A stretch of DNA of 8,497 bases, taken from contig JAHFEM010000053.1 of NCBI GenBank assembly GCA_023248505.1, forward strand, positions 1-8,497. Reading direction: 5' to 3'. The stretch is from Nitrospirota bacterium (GTDB lineage: Bacteria > Nitrospirota > Nitrospiria > SBBL01 > Manganitrophaceae). The translations under genes and the position numbers were made by a program. The notes under the pieces were generated by a model. That model searched no databases. It was not told where the DNA came from and saw nothing but the letters and a program-made list of their open reading frames with translations. Below are positions 1 through 5,832 of this stretch, one piece after another. Positions within the stretch are counted from its first letter, which is position 1. Every line of letters begins with the position of its first letter.

Positions 1-711
1 AATCGCAACCGTGTGCTCAAAGTGGGCGGAAAGACTCCCATCCGCCGTCACCGCCGTCCAGTGATCCTCTAGAACCCGAACGGCGCTCTTCCCCATGTTG
101 ACCATCGGCTCGATCGCCAGAACCATGCCTTCCCGCAATCTCGGCCCTCGACCGGGAGGACCAAAGTTAGGGACCTGAGGCTCTTCGTGCAAGGAACGTC
201 CGATCCCATGACCGACAAAATCAGTCACAACGGAAAAGCCGGCCTGTTCGACATGGGCTTGAACCGCATGCGAGATATCCGACAGGCGGCTCCCCTCACG
301 CGCTTGCTCAATTCCTGCGAAAAGAGATTCTTCGGTCACCTGGATCAACCGCCGTACTTCGGGCTTGACCTCGCCCACGGCAACGGTGACCGCAGAGTCG
401 CCGTAGAAACCATCATAAATGGCGCCAAGATCTAATCCGATAATATCTCCCTGCTTGATCACCCGGTCGGAAGGGATACCATGGACCACTTCCTCATTCA
501 CGGAGATACAGATGGTGGCCGGATAGTCGCGATAGCCTTTGAAGGCAGGAATCCCGCCCCGATCTCGAATTTGTTTTTCAACGAATTGGTCGAGCTCTTT
601 TGTGGTCATCCCCGGCTTTAGGTAGGCTCTCAACGCTTCAAGCGATTCTGCGACGATCCGGCTGGCTTTGGCGATCTTGGCAACCTCTTCTTTAGACTTT
701 AAAATAATCAT
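1..711 (-). CDS. map: Methionine aminopeptidase type I (3' end cut by window start)
   Basis: This cytosolic metalloenzyme removes the initiator Met from new proteins when the second residue is small. The frame reads 237 codons from ATG at 711 to the window edge without a stop; the family is usually about 250-265 residues, so only the last few residues are missing. All expected metal and active-site residues are visible: H77 in EEVVHGIPSD, D94 in GLDLG, D105 in YGDSAVT, H168 in GHGIG, H175, E201 in LAIEPM and E232 in HFEHT. The short N-terminus with no Cys/SH3-like extension places it in the plain type Ia group. The start is supported by an AGGG Shine-Dalgarno (SD) element six bases upstream and by the usual MIxLKS-like beginning. 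It follows adk by 39 nt and is probably co-transcribed with it. Identification is very secure. Confidence 0.97.
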   Translation of the reverse strand, partial: MIILKSKEEVAKIAKASRIVAESLEALRAYLKPGMTTKELDQFVEKQIRDRGGIPAFKGYRDYPATICISVNEEVVHGIPSDRVIKQGDIIGLDLGAIYDGFYGDSAVTVAVGEVKPEVRRLIQVTEESLFAGIEQAREGSRLSDISHAVQAHVEQAGFSVVTDFVGHGIGRSLHEEPQVPNFGPPGRGPRLREGMVLAIEPMVNMGKSAVRVLEDHWTAVTADGSLSAHFEHTVAI

Positions 712-750
712 TTTATTCCCTTTGGGTCAACCGGACTGCTGAACAACCCA

Positions 751-1404
751 TCAGGATGACTTATTCTGGAGAATCGCATCTTGCACCCGTTCCGCAACGG
801 CATCGACGCTCTCGTTGGCATCAATCTGCGATAAACGGCCCTGCTTTTTATAATATTCAATGAGCGGCGACGTCTCATTTCGATAGACAGCAAGACGCTC
901 TTTCACCGTTTCCGGACGATCATCCTTCCTTTGGATCAGCGCTGTTCCACAAGTGCAGCTCCCCTCTTTTGGAGGAGGATTGAAAGTTGTGTGATAAATC
1001 TTCTGACAGGAAGGACAGCTGCGTCTTCCGGCGATCCGCCTGACTAATTCCTCTTCTCCCAACTCGAAATAAAGGACGCGATCGATCTCTTCGTGACGCT
1101 GCTCCAGGGTTCTCGAAAGCGCCTCGGCCTGATGGAGGGTCCTCGGAAAACCATCGAGGACATATCCGCTCTTTGTGTCCGGCTCCTTGAGCCGCTCACG
1201 GATGATATTGATGATGACCTCATCGGGGACCAGCTTCCCGGCGTCAATAAACGACTTTGCCTCCAGACCCACCGGTGTTTTGTCGGCCATGGCCTTCCTC
1301 AAGATGTCACCCGTCGCGATATGAGGAATTCGATAGTGCTTCGACAATCGCTCCGCTTGCGTTCCTTTTCCAACCCCGGGCGGGCCGAGGAAGACCAACC
1401 GCAT
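751..1404 (-). CDS. adk: Adenylate kinase, long form with a cysteine LID
   Basis: It catalyses ATP + AMP to 2 ADP in the cytosol and balances the adenylate pool. At 217 residues it matches the long bacterial form. The P-loop GPPGVGKGT is at residues 7-15, the AMP-binding TGD at 31-33, DGFPRT at 84-89, and the LID runs from about residue 126 to 163, with RKDD at 159-162. The LID carries Cys130, Cys133, Cys150 and Cys152, so it is probably a structural zinc site, but the second pair is CxC where CxxC or CxxD is usual. I chose ATG at 1404 because AAGGA lies seven bases upstream and the P-loop then sits at the normal distance; an in-frame TTG at 1446 would add 14 unlikely residues. It lies 50 nt after secY and 39 nt before map, a common secY-adk-map arrangement. 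Confidence 0.97.
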   Translation of the reverse strand: MRLVFLGPPGVGKGTQAERLSKHYRIPHIATGDILRKAMADKTPVGLEAKSFIDAGKLVPDEVIINIIRERLKEPDTKSGYVLDGFPRTLHQAEALSRTLEQRHEEIDRVLYFELGEEELVRRIAGRRSCPSCQKIYHTTFNPPPKEGSCTCGTALIQRKDDRPETVKERLAVYRNETSPLIEYYKKQGRLSQIDANESVDAVAERVQDAILQNKSS

Positions 1405-1454
1405 TGCCCTATCCTTATTTAAGATCGATGAACGCGTCCCGGTCAAGGGGCGGC

Positions 1455-2768
1455 TTAGAACCCCCGGCCTTTCAACTTCCCTTTCTTCATGAAACCCTCA
1501 TAGTTCCGGGTCAGCATATGTGTCTCAATCTGCTGGGCCGTATCGAGGCCCACGCCGATCACAATTAGAAGAGAGGTCCCTCCGAAGGAGAAGGGAACGT
1601 TGAATCGATAAATCAAAATTTCCGGGACGATCGCCACCAACGCCAGATAAACGGCCCCTGCGAAGGTAATCCGGGTTAAGACACGATAGATATAATCCGA
1701 GGTTCGCTGCCCCGGGCGGATGCCGGGGATGAAGCCCCCGTACTTTTTCATATTGTCCGCCATATCAACCGGGTTCAACACCACCGCCGTATAAAAGAAG
1801 GCAAAAAAGATAATCAGCATTCCATAGAGCGCCGTATGGAAAACCGTCCCCGGCGCCAAATTTCTCCCGATCGTCTGCACCCAGGGAACCGTGATAAACC
1901 CCGCAATCGTGGCCGGAAAGGCAATGATCGACGAGGCGAAGATCGGCGGAATCACCCCGGCCGTGTTGATTTTCAGCGGGATATGCGTGCTCTGGCCGCC
2001 ATAGACCCTTCGGCCGACGACCCGCTTGGCATATTGAACCGGAATCTTTCGGCGACCACTCTCCAGGAAGACGATCGCGACAATCACGGCGATCATTAAG
2101 GCCAGGAGAAAGAGAATGAGGAAGAGGCTGATCTGACCGGCTTGAAAGAGTTCATACGTATTCACGGCGGCGGCGGGCATCCTGGAGATGATTCCGGCAA
2201 AGATAATCAGCGAGATGCCGTTCCCAATCCCCCGCTCCGTAATCTGCTCCCCCAGCCACATCAGAAAGGCGGTTCCGGCGGTGATCGTGATCATCGTCAT
2301 CAGCCGGAAACCCCAGCCCGGGTTCTGGACAAAGGTCCCTTGGTTCATCCCTTCCAGCCCGATGGCGATACCGAGCGCCTGGACCAGACCAATGCCGATG
2401 GTCCCGAGGCGGGTATACTGGATGATCTTTTTCCGCCCCCGCTCCCCCTCTTTGGCCAGTTTGGAGAGAGTCGGGATCACCACGGTCAACAACTGGAGGA
2501 TAATCGACGCCGAAATATACGGCATGATTCCCAGCGCGAAAATGGTCAGACGGGAGAGTCCTCCCCCCGAAAAGATATCGAGAAAGCCCATCAAAGCGCC
2601 GCCTCGTTCGGTCAAGAACTTGCTGAGCGCTTCATTGTTGATCCCGGGGGTCGGGATATGGTTTCCGATCCGGTACACAACCAGCATCACGGCGGTGAAC
2701 AGAATCCGCTGCCGGAGTTCCGCAATCTTAAAAATATTTTGAACGCTGGTAATAAATCTTTCGAGCAA
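1455..2768 (-). CDS. secY: Protein translocase subunit SecY (TTG start)
   Basis: SecY is the inner-membrane pore of the Sec translocon, working with SecE and SecG and docking SecA or ribosomes. The 437-residue protein has the full ten-helix plan, with hydrophobic segments at about 22-40, 77-98, 119-138, 152-176, 182-203, 213-236, 270-291, 313-333, 366-386 and 398-416. The first signature (GNHIPTPGI) follows helix 1. The cytosolic loops that contact partners are intact: RRKIPVQYAKR at 239-249 and GIRPGQRTSDYI at 349-360. The plug region after helix 1 contains the FLDIFSGG segment typical of bacteria. The only good start is TTG at 2768, with AGGAG six bases upstream; no ATG lies nearby and the N-terminus MLERF aligns with the family. 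It begins 9 nt after rplO, so it is translated from the spc message. Confidence 0.98.
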   Translation of the reverse strand: MLERFITSVQNIFKIAELRQRILFTAVMLVVYRIGNHIPTPGINNEALSKFLTERGGALMGFLDIFSGGGLSRLTIFALGIMPYISASIILQLLTVVIPTLSKLAKEGERGRKKIIQYTRLGTIGIGLVQALGIAIGLEGMNQGTFVQNPGWGFRLMTMITITAGTAFLMWLGEQITERGIGNGISLIIFAGIISRMPAAAVNTYELFQAGQISLFLILFLLALMIAVIVAIVFLESGRRKIPVQYAKRVVGRRVYGGQSTHIPLKINTAGVIPPIFASSIIAFPATIAGFITVPWVQTIGRNLAPGTVFHTALYGMLIIFFAFFYTAVVLNPVDMADNMKKYGGFIPGIRPGQRTSDYIYRVLTRITFAGAVYLALVAIVPEILIYRFNVPFSFGGTSLLIVIGVGLDTAQQIETHMLTRNYEGFMKKGKLKGRGF

Positions 2769-2774
2769 TCGACT

Positions 2775-2779
2775 CTCCT
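2775..2779 (-). promoter_or_regulatory. Shine-Dalgarno site fixing the secY TTG start
   Basis: AGGAG on the minus strand lies six bases before TTG at 2768-2766. It overlaps the rplO stop codon TAG (2780-2778), so ribosomes finishing rplO are well placed to restart on secY. The strong site compensates for the weak start codon. Confidence 0.8.
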
Positions 2780-3221
2780 ATGAGAGAACTTCGGCGCGCC
2801 CGCCGGCCGCTTGTATTTTCTTGAGCGCTTCTTCGCTGAACTTGTGAGCGGCGATTACCAACGGTTTCGTCAGCGCCCCTTCTCCCAATACTTTTATATT
2901 CTCCGTAGGCTTTTTGATAATGCCGACCTGGTGGAGGAATTCGGGATTGATCACCGTATCGGCAGGAAACTGGTCGAGTCGATTCAGGTTGACGATTGCA
3001 TATTCTTTTTTAAAGATATTCTTAAAGCCGCGCTTCGGAACCCGGCGGATCAGCGGTTGCTGTCCTCCCTCGAAGCCGGGGGCCTTCGTTCCGCCGGAAC
3101 GCGCCGCCTGACCCTTATGGCCTTTGGTCGATGTCTTCCCGTGCCCCGAACCCGGTCCTCGCCCGATCCTCTTTTCCTTTTTCTTCGCCCCGGGATGGGG
3201 TGCCAAATCTGATATCTTCAC
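2778..3221 (-). CDS. rplO: 50S ribosomal protein L15 (uL15), GTG start
   Basis: uL15 is a late-assembling protein of the large subunit that binds 23S rRNA. The 147-residue sequence is close to the usual 144-150. The long Arg/Gly/Lys-rich N-terminal tail that threads into rRNA is present (IGRGPGSGHGKT at 19-30, GHKGQAARSGG at 34-44), followed by GFEGGQQPLIRRVPKRGF at 49-66 and a compact C-terminal domain. The start is GTG at 3221, where the reading frame begins MKISDLAPHPG as the family expects. An AAGGA element lies six bases upstream with a second GGAGG further up. The GTG overlaps the rpmD stop codon in the sequence GTGA, which points to translational coupling. Function is certain. Confidence 0.98.
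   Translation of the reverse strand: MKISDLAPHPGAKKKEKRIGRGPGSGHGKTSTKGHKGQAARSGGTKAPGFEGGQQPLIRRVPKRGFKNIFKKEYAIVNLNRLDQFPADTVINPEFLHQVGIIKKPTENIKVLGEGALTKPLVIAAHKFSEEALKKIQAAGGRAEVLS
3218..3221 (-). promoter_or_regulatory. GTGA stop/start overlap coupling rpmD to rplO
   Basis: The four bases GTGA hold both the rplO start GTG and the rpmD stop TGA. AAGGA sits six bases before the GTG, inside rpmD. Such overlaps usually mean that a ribosome ending one gene restarts on the next, giving equal amounts of L30 and L15. Confidence 0.75.
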
Positions 3222-3430
3222 GAGATTTCCTTCACCTCCAACAGATGTGAAATTTTATGAATCATCCCCCTCGTTTGAGGCGTATCTTGACGAATCACCG
3301 TTTGGCTTATTTTACGGAGACCGAGTCCGGCCACGACCTTTTTATGCTTGCCGGGTCGCCCGATGAAGCTTCTCACCAATGTAATTGCCAGCTGTTTTGT
3401 GCCCGTTTTCGAACCTTGGGTTTTTGCCAT
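3218..3430 (-). CDS. rpmD: 50S ribosomal protein L30 (uL30), N-terminally extended
   Basis: uL30 is a small protein of the large subunit. The core is clear: ITLVRSFIGRPGKHK at 16-30, then GLGLRKISQTV at 36-46 and the characteristic QDTPQTRGMI at 48-57. At 70 residues it is longer than the common 58-61; the excess is a Lys/Thr-rich stretch at about residues 4-14 before the first strand, plus a few residues at the end. ATG at 3430 is favoured by GGAG seven bases upstream, inside the end of rpsE, and by the MAKT beginning. It starts one base after the rpsE stop and its own stop overlaps the rplO start, so rpsE, rpmD and rplO should be translated as a coupled set. Confidence 0.96.
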   Translation of the reverse strand: MAKTQGSKTGTKQLAITLVRSFIGRPGKHKKVVAGLGLRKISQTVIRQDTPQTRGMIHKISHLLEVKEIS

Positions 3431-3431
3431 T

Positions 3432-3932
3432 CTATCTCTCCGACAGCGCCAGGGCTGTCTGCCTCCTCTTCATCATCTCTCCGGGATCTCTCAGTTTCGA
3501 AAATCCTTCCAGCGTCGCTTTCACCACGTTGAGCGGATTTCCGCTGCCGAGCGACTTGCAAAGGATATTCGAGATGCCGACCATCTCCATCACCGCCCGG
3601 ACCGGTCCGCCCGCGATGATTCCCGTTCCATCCGCCGCCGGCTTGAGTAAGACCTCCTCGGCCCCGTAGTGTCCGGTGATTTCGAAAGGAATCGTCGAGT
3701 CCTTCAGGGGAACGCGCACCAGATTTTTCTTCCCGTTCTCAATGGCCTTCCGAATCGCTTCCGGCACCTCCGCCGCTTTTCCCTTGCCGACCCCGATATG
3801 TCCCTGGCCATCTCCCACGACCACCACGGCGGAGAAGGAGAACCGCTTTCCCCCTTTCACCACCTTTGCCACGCGGTTGATGAATACCACCTTATCTTTT
3901 AATGTCAGTTCGTCTGCACTGATCTTTGCCAA
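3432..3932 (-). CDS. rpsE: 30S ribosomal protein S5 (uS5), TTG start
   Basis: uS5 sits near the mRNA entry channel of the small subunit, helps unwind mRNA with uS3 and uS4, and affects decoding accuracy. Residues about 11-77 form the S5 RNA-binding domain, with [15 protein letters not shown] at 27-41 and [13 protein letters not shown] at 48-60. The second domain carries [13 protein letters not shown] and a conserved [11 protein letters not shown] segment. I place the start at TTG 3932, giving 166 residues beginning MAKISADEL, in line with the family's usual 166-167. GGGAGG lies exactly six bases upstream. An in-frame TTG at 3956 would add eight residues, but the strong SD site would then lie inside the gene. 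It follows rplR by 56 nt and precedes rpmD by one base. Confidence 0.97.
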   Translation of the reverse strand: MAKISADELTLKDKVVFINRVAKVVKGGKRFSFSAVVVVGDGQGHIGVGKGKAAEVPEAIRKAIENGKKNLVRVPLKDSTIPFEITGHYGAEEVLLKPAADGTGIIAGGPVRAVMEMVGISNILCKSLGSGNPLNVVKATLEGFSKLRDPGEMMKRRQTALALSER

Positions 3933-3938
3933 GTACTG

Positions 3939-3944
3939 CCTCCC
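3939..3944 (-). promoter_or_regulatory. Shine-Dalgarno site deciding the rpsE TTG start
   Basis: GGGAGG on the minus strand stands six bases from TTG at 3932-3930. It is among the strongest SD-like elements in the window and is the main reason for preferring the 166-residue S5 over a form starting at 3956. Confidence 0.8.
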
Positions 3945-3948
3945 TTTA

Positions 3949-3962
3949 TCCGGCAAACCGGA
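3949..3962 (-). other. Short perfect hairpin upstream of rpsE
   Basis: TCCGG, a 4-base TTTG loop and CCGGA form a perfect five-pair stem in the 56-nt rplR-rpsE gap, ending a few bases before the rpsE SD site. No T-run follows, so it is not a factor-independent terminator. It could stabilise the message or influence access to the SD site; this is inference and the stem is short enough to be chance. Confidence 0.35.
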
Positions 3963-3988
3963 GATAAACGCCTCACCCCTTACGTGTT

Positions 3989-4369
3989 TTAGAAAACAAG
4001 CCCGCCTTCTCTGGCCGCCTCTGCAAGGGCCTTCACTCTCCCGTGGTAGAGATATCCCCCCCGGTCGAAAACCACCTTGCTGATATTCTTCTCTTTCGCG
4101 AGGGAGGCCACTTTTGCGCCGACCGCTTTCGCCCCCTCGATATTCCCGCCGGACGACCCTTTCCCCTTTTTACCTTTGACTGCCTTCGTCAGGGTGGAAG
4201 CCGCCACAAGCGTCTTTCCGGAGAGGTCATCAATGATCTGAGCGTAGATATGGTCCAGGCTCCGATACACAGAGAGGCGCGGCCGCTCAGGCGTCCCCGT
4301 GATCTTATTTCGTACTCGTTCGTGTCTTCTCGTTCTCGCTTGAACTTTTTCTTTCGCCGATAATGCCAT
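3989..4369 (-). CDS. rplR: 50S ribosomal protein L18 (uL18)
   Basis: uL18 binds 5S rRNA with uL5 and helps dock it on the large subunit. The basic N-terminal tail ([16 protein letters not shown]) is followed by the core: [19 protein letters not shown] at about 29-47, LVAASTL, and the closing [24 protein letters not shown] segment. At 126 residues it is slightly longer than the common 117-122, mainly because of a Lys/Gly/Ser-rich loop ([11 protein letters not shown]) around residues 65-76. I start at ATG 4369, giving MALSAKEK; an in-frame TTG at 4381 would add four residues. The SD for the ATG is only GGGG at about six bases, weak beside its neighbours, but an A-rich leader precedes it. A 102-nt gap with repeat-like sequence separates it from rplF. 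Confidence 0.97.
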   Translation of the reverse strand: MALSAKEKVQARTRRHERVRNKITGTPERPRLSVYRSLDHIYAQIIDDLSGKTLVAASTLTKAVKGKKGKGSSGGNIEGAKAVGAKVASLAKEKNISKVVFDRGGYLYHGRVKALAEAAREGGLVF

Positions 4370-4471
4370 CAGAAACCCCAAGTCGTTTTATGATCGTTTT
4401 ATTGGGAGCCCGCGCGGTGGAGCGGGGGAAATGCAGCGCCCCGCCATCCTCCGATGCCCCACACCCCGCCG
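4370..4471 (-). repeat. rplF-rplR gap carrying a partial copy of a dispersed repeat
   Basis: This 102-nt gap begins right after the rplF stop. Its first part on the minus strand, from 4469 to 4447, reads GCGGGGTGTGGGG followed by CATCGGAGGA. The same block, one G longer, is found at 5766-5743 in the rplE-rpsZ gap. Apart from that single-base indel the two are identical over about 23 bases, too long for chance in neighbouring gaps. The hairpin half present in the other copies (GGCTTTGCC core) is missing here, so this looks like a truncated copy fused directly to TAA. The rest of the gap holds a GC-rich stem-loop and then an A-rich stretch (AATAAAACGATCATAAAAC) leading to rplR. No terminator or convincing promoter is seen. 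Confidence 0.65.
4419..4449 (-). other. GC-rich stem-loop in the rplF-rplR gap
   Basis: On the minus strand GCGGGG (4444-4439) can pair with CCCCGC (4427-4422), and GGA (4449-4447) with TCC (4421-4419) across a two-base TG bulge, giving about nine pairs around an 11-base loop. It overlaps the end of the repeat-like block. There is no T-run after it, so a classic terminator is unlikely; an mRNA-stabilising or attenuating role is possible but unproven. Confidence 0.5.
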
Positions 4472-5008
4472 TTATTTTCCGGTCTTTCCTTCTTTGCGGA
4501 TAATCCGCTCGTCGCGGTACTTAATCCCTTTTCCCTTGTAGGGCTCGGGCTTCCTCAACGCGCGGATATTGGCCGCCACCTGTCCCACCAAATACCGATC
4601 AATTCCCTTAATCGTGACGGTCGTCTGCTTTTCGACCGACGCGTCAATCCCCTTTGGAAGCTCGAAATTAATCGGGTGGGAGTATCCCAGGTTTAAAACC
4701 AATATTCTCCCCTGAACGACGGCCCGGTAGCCGACCCCATTGATCTCGAGGATCTTCTCAAAGCCCTGCGTCACGCCCTGGACCATATTTTGGATCTCAT
4801 TTCGGGTCAGACCGTGAAGGGATCGCACGAACCGCTCATCCGAAGAGCGGGTGACGACGATTTCGTTCCCTTCCACCGCGACGCTGATCTCCGGACGAAG
4901 CGCTCTTTGGCTTTCCCCCTTCGGCCCCTTGACTTGCACCGACTCCGGATTGATCTTAACATTCACCCCCGTGGGGATTTGAATTTTCTTTAAACCGACT
5001 CGCGACAT
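4472..5008 (-). CDS. rplF: 50S ribosomal protein L6 (uL6)
   Basis: uL6 lies near the sarcin-ricin loop and the factor-binding centre of the large subunit. It has two repeats of one fold: the N-terminal domain at about 1-80, with QVKGPKGE at 25-32 and RSLHGLTRNEI at 62-72, and the C-terminal domain at about 83-175, ending with the signature PEPYKGKGIKY at 154-164. At 178 residues it has normal length (E. coli 177). ATG at 5008 is preceded by AAGG eight bases upstream and gives the standard MSRVG beginning. It starts 39 nt after rpsH. Its stop codon abuts a partial copy of a dispersed repeat. Confidence 0.98.
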   Translation of the reverse strand: MSRVGLKKIQIPTGVNVKINPESVQVKGPKGESQRALRPEISVAVEGNEIVVTRSSDERFVRSLHGLTRNEIQNMVQGVTQGFEKILEINGVGYRAVVQGRILVLNLGYSHPINFELPKGIDASVEKQTTVTIKGIDRYLVGQVAANIRALRKPEPYKGKGIKYRDERIIRKEGKTGK

Positions 5009-5047
5009 AATCTCAACCTTCTCTATGGAATGAACAGATTCCGCTGG

Positions 5048-5440
5048 TTACCAGATGTAACAGAGAACCTCTCCCCCGATCTTCTCCTCACGCGACTTCT
5101 GATCTGTCATGAGGCCCTTCGAGGTGGAGAGAATCGCGACTCCGATTCCCCCTTTGACCGAGGGAATCCGATCCTTTCCGACATACACCCGTCTGCCGGG
5201 CTTACTGACGCGCTGAAGGTCGCTGATCACCGGCTCTTCGTTATCAACGTATTTGAGATACAGTCTCAAATTCTTTTTCACCGATTCGCCCATCTCGCGA
5301 TAGTTTCGGATAAACCCCTCTTCCTTCAAGATGCGCGCAAGTTCCAGCTTGAGCTTTGAAAGAGGCATATCGACCACCTCGTGTTTCCGCATCTTCGCGT
5401 TTCTGATTCTGGTCAGCATATCTGCGATAGGATCTGTCAT
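5048..5440 (-). CDS. rpsH: 30S ribosomal protein S8 (uS8)
   Basis: uS8 binds the central domain of 16S rRNA early in assembly; in E. coli it also represses the spc operon by binding its own mRNA near rplE. The 130 residues match the E. coli length. The N-terminus [15 protein letters not shown] is diagnostic, and the C-terminal RNA-binding motif STSKGLMTD is at 105-113, followed by GGEVLCYIW at the end. ATG at 5440 has GGAG six bases upstream; an in-frame TTG at 5452 would place that SD inside the gene and add four residues, so I reject it. A 73-nt gap separates it from rpsZ and 39 nt from rplF. Confidence 0.98.
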   Translation of the reverse strand: MTDPIADMLTRIRNAKMRKHEVVDMPLSKLKLELARILKEEGFIRNYREMGESVKKNLRLYLKYVDNEEPVISDLQRVSKPGRRVYVGKDRIPSVKGGIGVAILSTSKGLMTDQKSREEKIGGEVLCYIW

Positions 5441-5477
5441 TCTCGACTCCAATTACACTCTTGATCGGTCTCTCCCC

Positions 5478-5507
5478 GCCATCGATCTTACGATGAGGGA
5501 GGATGGC
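5478..5507 (-). other. Alternative stem-loops in the rpsZ-rpsH gap
   Basis: On the minus strand GCCATC (5507-5502) can pair with GATGGC (5483-5478). The same downstream arm can instead pair CATCG (5495-5491) with CGATG (5484-5480) around a six-base loop. The two folds exclude each other. The stems are short and no terminator T-run is present, so a regulatory role is only a possibility. The outer arm on the plus strand, CCCCGCCATC, also occurs at 4439-4448 in the rplF-rplR gap. Confidence 0.35.
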
Positions 5508-5513
5508 TCCGGT

Positions 5514-5699
5514 CTACCAACTTGATTTAGTCACCCCCGGGATCTCTCCCTTTAAACTCAACATGCGGAAGCAGATCCGGCACATATTAAACTTTCTTAA
5601 ATAACCGCGCACCCGACCGCAACAACCGCAACGGCTGTATCTCCTCACTTCGAATTTGGGCGTCCTTTGGGCTTTTGCAATTAACGATTTTTTAGCCAA
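5514..5699 (-). CDS. rpsZ: 30S ribosomal protein S14, zinc-binding short form (uS14), TTG start
   Basis: uS14 is a late-binding protein of the 30S head. At 61 residues this is the short, zinc-ribbon (C+) type rather than the ~100-residue zinc-free form of enterobacteria. Cys24, Cys27, Cys40 and Cys43 form the expected C-x2-C-x12-C-x2-C site within [22 protein letters not shown]; an additional Cys26 sits inside the first pair. The end [12 protein letters not shown] is standard. The start is TTG at 5699, giving MAKKSLIAK as in the family; GAGG lies six bases upstream, with no ATG alternative. The gene stands apart from its neighbours, 177 nt after rplE and 73 nt before rpsH, and the upstream gap contains two repeat copies. 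The symbol rpsN is also used for this gene. Confidence 0.97.
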   Translation of the reverse strand: MAKKSLIAKAQRTPKFEVRRYSRCGCCGRVRGYLRKFNMCRICFRMLSLKGEIPGVTKSSW

Positions 5700-5705
5700 T
5701 TTCTC

Positions 5706-5709
5706 CCTC
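5706..5709 (-). promoter_or_regulatory. Shine-Dalgarno site for the rpsZ TTG start
   Basis: GAGG within AGAGGGAG on the minus strand ends six bases before TTG at 5699-5697. It lies just outside the repeat-bearing part of the rplE-rpsZ gap, so rpsZ keeps its own initiation site. Confidence 0.65.
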
Positions 5710-5742
5710 TATCTTTATGTATGCGGCAACCGAAAAGAAATG

Positions 5743-5800
5743 TCCTCCGATGCCCCCACACCCCGCGGCTCGAACAGGCAAAGCCTGATTCTCGCCTTTA
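5743..5800 (-). repeat. Hairpin repeat, copy B
   Basis: Minus-strand order is AAAGGCGAGAATCAGGC, loop TTT, GCCTGTTCGAGC, then CGCGGGGTGTGGGGG and CATCGGAGGA. The stem core is CAGGC (5787-5783) with GCCTG (5779-5775). It aligns almost end to end with copy A 75-80 bases upstream, and its tail recurs in the rplF-rplR gap. The tail contains GGAGG, but no start codon at a fitting distance opens a frame of note. Confidence 0.7.
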
Positions 5801-5832
5801 TTCATTTTTCGAGGCCTGGGAAATCACATGAC

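Noticed and set aside
1405..1454. N-terminal extension of Adk from TTG 1446
   Set aside because: The added 14 residues would precede a P-loop that already begins at the normal distance from ATG 1404, and the SD site AAGGA fits only the ATG.
2142..2783. 213-codon plus-strand open frame antisense to secY
   Set aside because: It is the complement of a fully conserved secY, is rich in Gly/Asp/Arg/His as expected for antisense of a membrane gene, and shows no domain or sensible SD. The same holds for the other plus-strand frames (for example 6485-7105 and 7904-8443).
4376..4406. Internal promoter in the A-rich stretch before rplR
   Set aside because: ATAAAA-like strings could pass for a -10 element, but no -35 element at proper spacing is convincing, and A-rich leaders often serve translation instead.
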